From Paenibacillus albidus (GTDB taxonomy: Bacteria > Bacillota > Bacilli > Paenibacillales > Paenibacillaceae), in NCBI RefSeq assembly GCF_014644435.1, contig NZ_BMKR01000007.1, forward strand, positions 1 to 64,000: a stretch of DNA of 64,000 bases, given 5' to 3'. The notes below the pieces were generated by a model, which was given only the letters and a program-made list of their open reading frames with translations, did not search any database and was not told the origin of the DNA. A program made the translations under genes and the position numbers. Positions 59,507 through 64,000 of this stretch are shown here, one piece after another. Position 1 is the stretch's first letter. Each line of letters opens with the position of its first letter.

Positions 59507-60604
59507 TTATGCCTTAACTCCCTGTTCGGCAAGTGTCTGCTCCAGAGCGGCTACAAACGCACGGTTCTGCTCTGCCGAACCTACCGTGACACGGATATAA
59601 GTAGGATACAAGCGGTGTCCTGCTCTGACTATAACCCCTTTGCGGAGCAAGGCATCGAAGACCTCGGTTCCCGGCTTGCGCACATCGACCATAATGAAAT
59701 TGCCGTGTGCCGGAAAAGACTTTAATCCCAGCCGTTTGAATTCATCCTGCAGCTGAACAATACCCGCGCTGTTGAGTCTGCGGCATTCCTGCACATAGGC
59801 CTGATCCTTAAGCGCAGCCAGTGCCGCGGCCTGGGCCAGCCGGGAGGTATTAAACGGCTCGCGCACCTGATTGATCAGAGTGATAATCTGCGGACTGGCT
59901 ACGCCATAACCGATGCGCAAGGCAGCCAAACCGTATATTTTGGAGAAGGTGCGCAGAACAACCAGGTTCGGGTAACGCTCAAGCAACTTGATGCCATCCG
60001 AATAAGTCAGATCCGTTACATATTCGCAGTAAGCTTCATCCAGCACGACCATTACATTCGCCGGCACCGAATCCAGGAAAGTAATCAGAGCCTGCTCAGG
60101 CACAATCGTCCCGGTCGGGTTGTTCGGATTGCAAATCCAGATCACTTTGGTCCGGTCCGTAATCCGGGCCAGCATCCCGTCCAGATCATGCGTTCCCTCC
60201 ACAAGCGGCACCTCTATGGATACAGCACTTTCGATATCGGCGTTGCTTTTGTAGACGGAGAACGTTTGGTCAGCCATAATGGTCTCGTCACCCGGCAGGA
60301 AGAAAGCACGGGTAATCAGGGCAATAATCTCGTCCGAACCACAGCCAAAAATAATATTCTCGCTCTTCACCCCAAGATGGCTCGCGAGTGCAGACGTCAA
60401 CTCAGCGGCGGCACCGTCGGGGTACAAGGATAAATTCTCAAGTTCCGCAACAATAGCGGCTTTGGCACTCGGGGAAGCACCATACGGGTTCTCATTGGAA
60501 GCCAGCTTAATAACCTCTTCCAATCCCAGTTCCTTCTTCACTTCTTCTATAGGCTTACCTGGCTTGTAGACAGGAAGGTCTACTATATTCGGTTTCGGAT
60601 TCAT
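59507..60604 (-). CDS. hisC: Histidinol-phosphate aminotransferase (HisC)
   Basis: 365 residues. A PLP-dependent fold-type I enzyme, with the PLP lysine in RTFSKIYGLAALRIGYG and conserved SNENPYGASP near residue 35 and ICNPNNPTGT near 155. In Bacillus subtilis the enzyme in this operon serves both histidine and aromatic amino-acid synthesis, and its place between trpA and tyrA here suggests the same. GAGGGCGG precedes the ATG. Confidence 0.95.
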   Translation of the reverse strand: MNPKPNIVDLPVYKPGKPIEEVKKELGLEEVIKLASNENPYGASPSAKAAIVAELENLSLYPDGAAAELTSALASHLGVKSENIIFGCGSDEIIALITRAFFLPGDETIMADQTFSVYKSNADIESAVSIEVPLVEGTHDLDGMLARITDRTKVIWICNPNNPTGTIVPEQALITFLDSVPANVMVVLDEAYCEYVTDLTYSDGIKLLERYPNLVVLRTFSKIYGLAALRIGYGVASPQIITLINQVREPFNTSRLAQAAALAALKDQAYVQECRRLNSAGIVQLQDEFKRLGLKSFPAHGNFIMVDVRKPGTEVFDALLRKGVIVRAGHRLYPTYIRVTVGSAEQNRAFVAALEQTLAEQGVKA

Positions 60605-60653
60605 GAACCGCCCTCGCTCTCCATCGATATAATACGAGTCTGCTGTCAGACTG

Positions 60654-61475
60654 TTATGGTCTTAATTGTGCCACAAATTCACGAATTTGCAACAGGCCCT
60701 CCGCACGCGTCGCAGGTTGCTCCAGCAGTGGAATCACATCCTCGACCTTGCGGACAATGGCACTGCCGACTACAACCCCGTCACAAATCCGGGCGAACCT
60801 TGCAACCTGCTCTCCGGTTGAGATCCCGAATCCGACAGCGATGGGAAGGTCGGTGGCTTCACGCACGGACTCCAGAAAGGCATCAATGCCGGTATGAAAA
60901 GAGGATCTTTCTCCGGTCACGCCAAGCGAAGAGACGCAATAGACGAACCCGCTTGCCCCAGAGACAATTTTGGCGATGCGTTCGCTGGAGGTTGGAGCAA
61001 CCAGCGGAATCAGATTGATGCCGGCAGCGCTGCTGCGGCGGCGCATATCCTCCGATTCTTCGACAGGAAGGTCGGGGATGATCAGGCCGCTGATTTCATG
61101 CTTATCCAGCTCAGCAAAAAAAGTGTCCAGTCCCATCTGCATCACCGGATTATAATAAGTGAACAGAATAAACGGCAGGCTGCTGCCTGCTTGCCGGGCC
61201 TTAAGGGCCGTTTCCATACAGGTGCGCAGATGGACCTTCCCGCGCAGCGCCCGGGAAGAAGCCCGCTGAATCACGGGTCCATCCGCCAGCGGATCGGAAT
61301 ACGGAACGCCCAGCTCCAGAATATCGGCTCCAGCCGCTTCCAGCTCCCTGATAATATCAAGCGTAGTATTCAGATCAGGGTCTCCCACCGTAAGGAACGG
61401 AATCAGGGCCGCCCGTCCTTCGGACTTAAGCTTGCGGAACATCAGATCCATCCGGTTCGTCGTTTCTGTCGTCAT
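60654..61475 (-). CDS. trpA: Tryptophan synthase alpha subunit (TrpA)
   Basis: 273 residues. TIM-barrel enzyme cleaving indole-3-glycerol phosphate to indole, which channels to TrpB. Catalytic Glu and Asp lie in [16 protein letters not shown], and the phosphate-binding GFGIST segment is near residue 210. Overlaps trpB by 4 bases. It forms an alpha-beta-beta-alpha complex with TrpB. Confidence 0.97.
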   Translation of the reverse strand: MTTETTNRMDLMFRKLKSEGRAALIPFLTVGDPDLNTTLDIIRELEAAGADILELGVPYSDPLADGPVIQRASSRALRGKVHLRTCMETALKARQAGSSLPFILFTYYNPVMQMGLDTFFAELDKHEISGLIIPDLPVEESEDMRRRSSAAGINLIPLVAPTSSERIAKIVSGASGFVYCVSSLGVTGERSSFHTGIDAFLESVREATDLPIAVGFGISTGEQVARFARICDGVVVGSAIVRKVEDVIPLLEQPATRAEGLLQIREFVAQLRP

Positions 61476-62671
61476 TGGTTTCCCTCCCCTTGCGTGTAGG
61501 CCATGATCGATTCCACGTCTTTATCTCCGCGGCCGGACAGACAAATAACGATAATATCATCTTTTGAGAGGGCCGGAGCGATTTTCACTACCTGGGCTAT
61601 GGCATGGGCCGACTCGAGTGCAGGGATGATACCTTCAGTGACACAGAGCAGTTTCAGCGCGTCCAGTGCTTCTGCATCGGTGATTGGCACATATTTAGCG
61701 CGTTCAATATCCTTAAGATAAGAGTGCTCAGGGCCTACGCCGGGATAATCCAATCCTGCCGAAATGGAATGGGCCTCCGTAACCTGTCCGTATTCGTCCT
61801 GCAGCAAATAGCTCATAGAGCCCTGGAATACCCCATGGGTCCCCTTGCTCATCGTTGCGGCATGAAAAGGAGTGTCCACCCCTTTGCCCGCTGCCTCCAC
61901 ACCGATCATGCCTACACTTTCATCCTCCATGAACGGATAGAACATCCCGATGGCATTGCTGCCGCCGCCGACAGCCGCCACCAGCAGATCCGGCAGCCGG
62001 CCCTCAGCCTCCAGAATCTGGCGCCGGGTCTCGTCGCCGATAATCCGCTGGAAGTTGCGGACCATCATCGGATAAGGATGCGGACCAACTGCCGAACCCA
62101 GGATATAAAAGGTGTCATCGACATTGCTGACCCAATAGCGCAGCGCTTCGTTTCCGGCATCCTTGAGGGTACGCGAGCCGGAGGTAACCGGAATCACCTC
62201 GGCACCCAGCAGCTTCATCCGAAAGACATTCAGCGCCTGGCGGCGTGTATCTTCTTCACCCATGAACACCTTGCACTCCATGCCTAGCAGCGCCGCCACT
62301 GTTGCCGTAGCTACACCATGCTGGCCGGCTCCCGTTTCGGCGATCACCTTGGTTTTGCCCATTTTTTTGGCGAGGATTCCCTGTCCAATGGCATTGTTGA
62401 TCTTATGCGCACCGGTATGGTTCAGATCTTCACGCTTGAGATACACCTTGGCTTCTCCCAAGTGCTTGCTTAAGCGCTCCGCATAATACAGCGGGGTCTC
62501 CCGTCCGGAATACTGCTTCAGCAAATAATCTATTTCTTCCTGAAAAGCCGGGTCTGCCGAAAAGGTGCGGTAGGCCTCCTCCAGCCCAATCAGTGCATTC
62601 ATCAACGTTTCAGGCACGAAGCGGCCTCCAAAAGAACCGAAACGTCCATGCTGGTCCGGTACTTGTATCAT
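61472..62671 (-). CDS. trpB: Tryptophan synthase beta subunit (TrpB)
   Basis: 399 residues. PLP enzyme condensing indole with serine. The PLP lysine is in [15 protein letters not shown], the catalytic glutamate in AETGAGQHG, and the phosphate cradle in [12 protein letters not shown]. Length and order are standard. Overlaps both trpF and trpA by 4 bases (ATGA), showing tight translational coupling. Confidence 0.97.
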   Translation of the reverse strand: MIQVPDQHGRFGSFGGRFVPETLMNALIGLEEAYRTFSADPAFQEEIDYLLKQYSGRETPLYYAERLSKHLGEAKVYLKREDLNHTGAHKINNAIGQGILAKKMGKTKVIAETGAGQHGVATATVAALLGMECKVFMGEEDTRRQALNVFRMKLLGAEVIPVTSGSRTLKDAGNEALRYWVSNVDDTFYILGSAVGPHPYPMMVRNFQRIIGDETRRQILEAEGRLPDLLVAAVGGGSNAIGMFYPFMEDESVGMIGVEAAGKGVDTPFHAATMSKGTHGVFQGSMSYLLQDEYGQVTEAHSISAGLDYPGVGPEHSYLKDIERAKYVPITDAEALDALKLLCVTEGIIPALESAHAIAQVVKIAPALSKDDIIVICLSGRGDKDVESIMAYTQGEGNQ

Positions 62672-63348
62672 GATTGCTTCACCCTTCCCACAAAAGCTGT
62701 CATTTTGGCAATATCCTTGATGCCGCCGCTTTCCACTCCGCTGGATACATCCACGCCATCCGGGGCGTAGCCCGCCAGCAGTTCACCCACATTGCCGGGG
62801 TGCAGGCCGCCGGCGATAAATAAAGGCAATCCATGCCTAGCCGCCACCTGGCGGTATGCCGGTATGGTCTCCCAGGCGAACGTGCGGCCGGAACCGCCGC
62901 TCTGATGGGTATCGTAAGTATCCAGCAGCAGTGCATCGACCGCACCCGCGTAGCTTTCCATATGTGCATATCCGCCGCCTGATTCAGCATGGGCTTGATC
63001 CGAGACGGAGAGAGCTTTCCAGACCTTGGCTTCTGGAAAAGCCAACTTGACCTCCCGGCAGAACTCCGGGCTCTCCTGCCCGTGCAGCTGAATGACATCC
63101 AGCGCAGCGATGGAGAGCAGTTCTCCCAGCTCCTTCAGCCCCGGATTGACAAACACGCCCGCGGCCTGCGGAATTCCGCCTGTCTCCCAGTTTCCCAGCT
63201 CGGCGATCAATTCGGCCGCTTGAGCGGGGGATACCTTCCTGCGGCTTGGTGCAAAAACAAAGCCGATATAATCGACCGGTAAGTGTATCATAGATTTTAG
63301 CACTTCAACGTCCTGAAGTCCACAGATTTTTACCATTGTCTCAGCCAT
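62668..63348 (-). CDS. trpF: Phosphoribosylanthranilate isomerase (TrpF)
   Basis: 226 residues from ATG 63348; a GTG three codons earlier and an ATG four codons later are alternatives. TIM-barrel isomerase. The catalytic cysteine lies in [10 protein letters not shown] and the aspartate in LLLDTYD, with the phosphate loop GLHPGN near residue 180. The start lies inside the last codons of trpC. Overlaps trpB by 4 bases. Confidence 0.95.
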   Translation of the reverse strand: MAETMVKICGLQDVEVLKSMIHLPVDYIGFVFAPSRRKVSPAQAAELIAELGNWETGGIPQAAGVFVNPGLKELGELLSIAALDVIQLHGQESPEFCREVKLAFPEAKVWKALSVSDQAHAESGGGYAHMESYAGAVDALLLDTYDTHQSGGSGRTFAWETIPAYRQVAARHGLPLFIAGGLHPGNVGELLAGYAPDGVDVSSGVESGGIKDIAKMTAFVGRVKQS

Positions 63349-64000
63349 GCAAGGCACGATCCTTTCCTTCAGGCAGAGGGCCCAGCAAGGTATGGACAGC
63401 AGCCTCGACGTCCTGCTGCCGCATCAGATATTCGCCGACAAGAACGCCGTGTGCCCCTGTTGTCTTCAGATAAGTAATATCTTCGGGACCTGCAATTCCG
63501 CTTTCACTGATGAGCGGAATGCCTTCCGGCAGCAGCTCTGCCAGCTCCGCAGTAGTAGACAGCGCCGTCTCGAAGGTACGCAGATTACGGTTATTCACCC
63601 CGAGCAGCACATGCGGGGCAGCAGCCTTCCCTGTACCCAGCACCACTGTAAGCTCCTCCCGGTCATGCACTTCAATCAGGACATCCAGCCCCAGCTTCCC
63701 CGCCGTATCCGTGAAGGATGCCAGCTGCACCGGTGTCAGAATAGCCGCAATCAGCAGTACGGCATCCGCGCCGAGCAGCCGGGCTTCATAAATCTGCTTC
63801 TCATCAATAATGAAATCCTTGCGCAGCAGTGGAAGAGCTACAGCTTCCCTTATAAGACGGAGATAAGCGCCGTCGCCTTGAAAATAATCTTTATCTGTCA
63901 GCACGGACAGGCAATCCGCACCTGCCGCTTCATACCCGCGGGCAATCGACACCGGATCGAAGTCGGGCCGGATCAGCCCTTTGGAAGGTGATGCCTTCTT
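63341..64000 (-). CDS. trpC: Indole-3-glycerol phosphate synthase (TrpC), 5' end outside the window
   Basis: 220 codons are in the window; the reading frame is open to the right edge, so the N-terminal 40-50 residues are missing. The visible part begins KKASPSKGLIRPDFDP, the substrate-binding start of the barrel, which shows that the frame extends past the GTG at 63952. Further signatures: LSVLTDKDYFQG, LRKDFIIDEKQIYEAR, GVNNRNLRTFE and ISESGI. It overlaps trpF by 8 bases and carries on the trp operon whose earlier genes lie beyond the window. Confidence 0.95.
   Translation of the reverse strand, partial: KKASPSKGLIRPDFDPVSIARGYEAAGADCLSVLTDKDYFQGDGAYLRLIREAVALPLLRKDFIIDEKQIYEARLLGADAVLLIAAILTPVQLASFTDTAGKLGLDVLIEVHDREELTVVLGTGKAAAPHVLLGVNNRNLRTFETALSTTAELAELLPEGIPLISESGIAGPEDITYLKTTGAHGVLVGEYLMRQQDVEAAVHTLLGPLPEGKDRALHG

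Overview
The window reads as chromosome of a spore-forming, low-GC Gram-positive bacterium of the Paenibacillus type. The evidence is the gene order on the minus strand (trpCFBA-hisC-tyrA, ypiF, qcrABC, ypjA/ypjB, a MazG gene, dapB-mgsA-bshB1, bshA-cca-birA, panBCD, dinG, ypmB, asnS-dnaD, nth). This is the Bacillus subtilis trp-to-dinG backbone in the same order, with local insertions. Bacillithiol genes, an S-layer-homology protein, a GerMN lipoprotein, strong AGGAGG-type ribosome sites and several TTG/GTG starts fit the same group. Genus assignment is inference.

Layout, left to right. 0.2-7.1 kb: GNAT-purT, a 1227-residue double dynamin-like GTPase, then nth with a small unknown gene. 7.3-14.1 kb: a cell-surface cluster (SLH protein, GerMN lipoprotein, two paralogous secreted amidases). 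14.3-19.0 kb: leuCD, a small secreted protein, RidA, GNAT and a LysR regulator. Near-identical dyads upstream of leuC and of the regulator gene suggest that this regulator controls both. 19.5-23.6 kb: a 65-residue minus-strand gene and a T-box-controlled proBAC operon on the plus strand. 23.7-31.8 kb: dnaD, asnS, ackA-hbd, a compact FtsH-like protease overlapping a membrane partner gene, a six-copy array of 51-bp repeats, and ypmB. 31.8-37.6 kb: rex-mtaD, dinG and a TPR gene. 37.7-40.1 kb: panBCD, preceded by a possible small leader gene and a terminator. 40.6-47.8 kb: mazG, TPR, dapB, mgsA and bacillithiol genes leading into cca and birA; this birA has no DNA-binding domain. 48-53.5 kb: a YitT-type membrane protein (plus strand), ypjB, ypjA, qcrCBA and ypiF. 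53.7-57.5 kb: a tiny IDEAL-domain protein, gamma-carbonic anhydrase, an unknown protein, a phosphatase, and an ECF sigma/anti-sigma pair. 57.9-58.05 kb: a consensus promoter leads straight to an intrinsic terminator with no gene between, a strong small-RNA candidate. 58.4-64 kb: tyrA, hisC, trpA, trpB, trpF and the 3' part of trpC, which runs off the window.

Functionally the window is mostly housekeeping: amino-acid synthesis (Trp, Tyr, His, Pro, Leu, Lys), pantothenate, bacillithiol, the menaquinol:cytochrome c reductase, DNA repair and overflow metabolism. No CRISPR array, prophage, transposase, tRNA or rRNA gene was seen. The least explained elements are the small RNA, the leu operators, the pan leader, the repeat families and the short FtsH paralogue with its partner.
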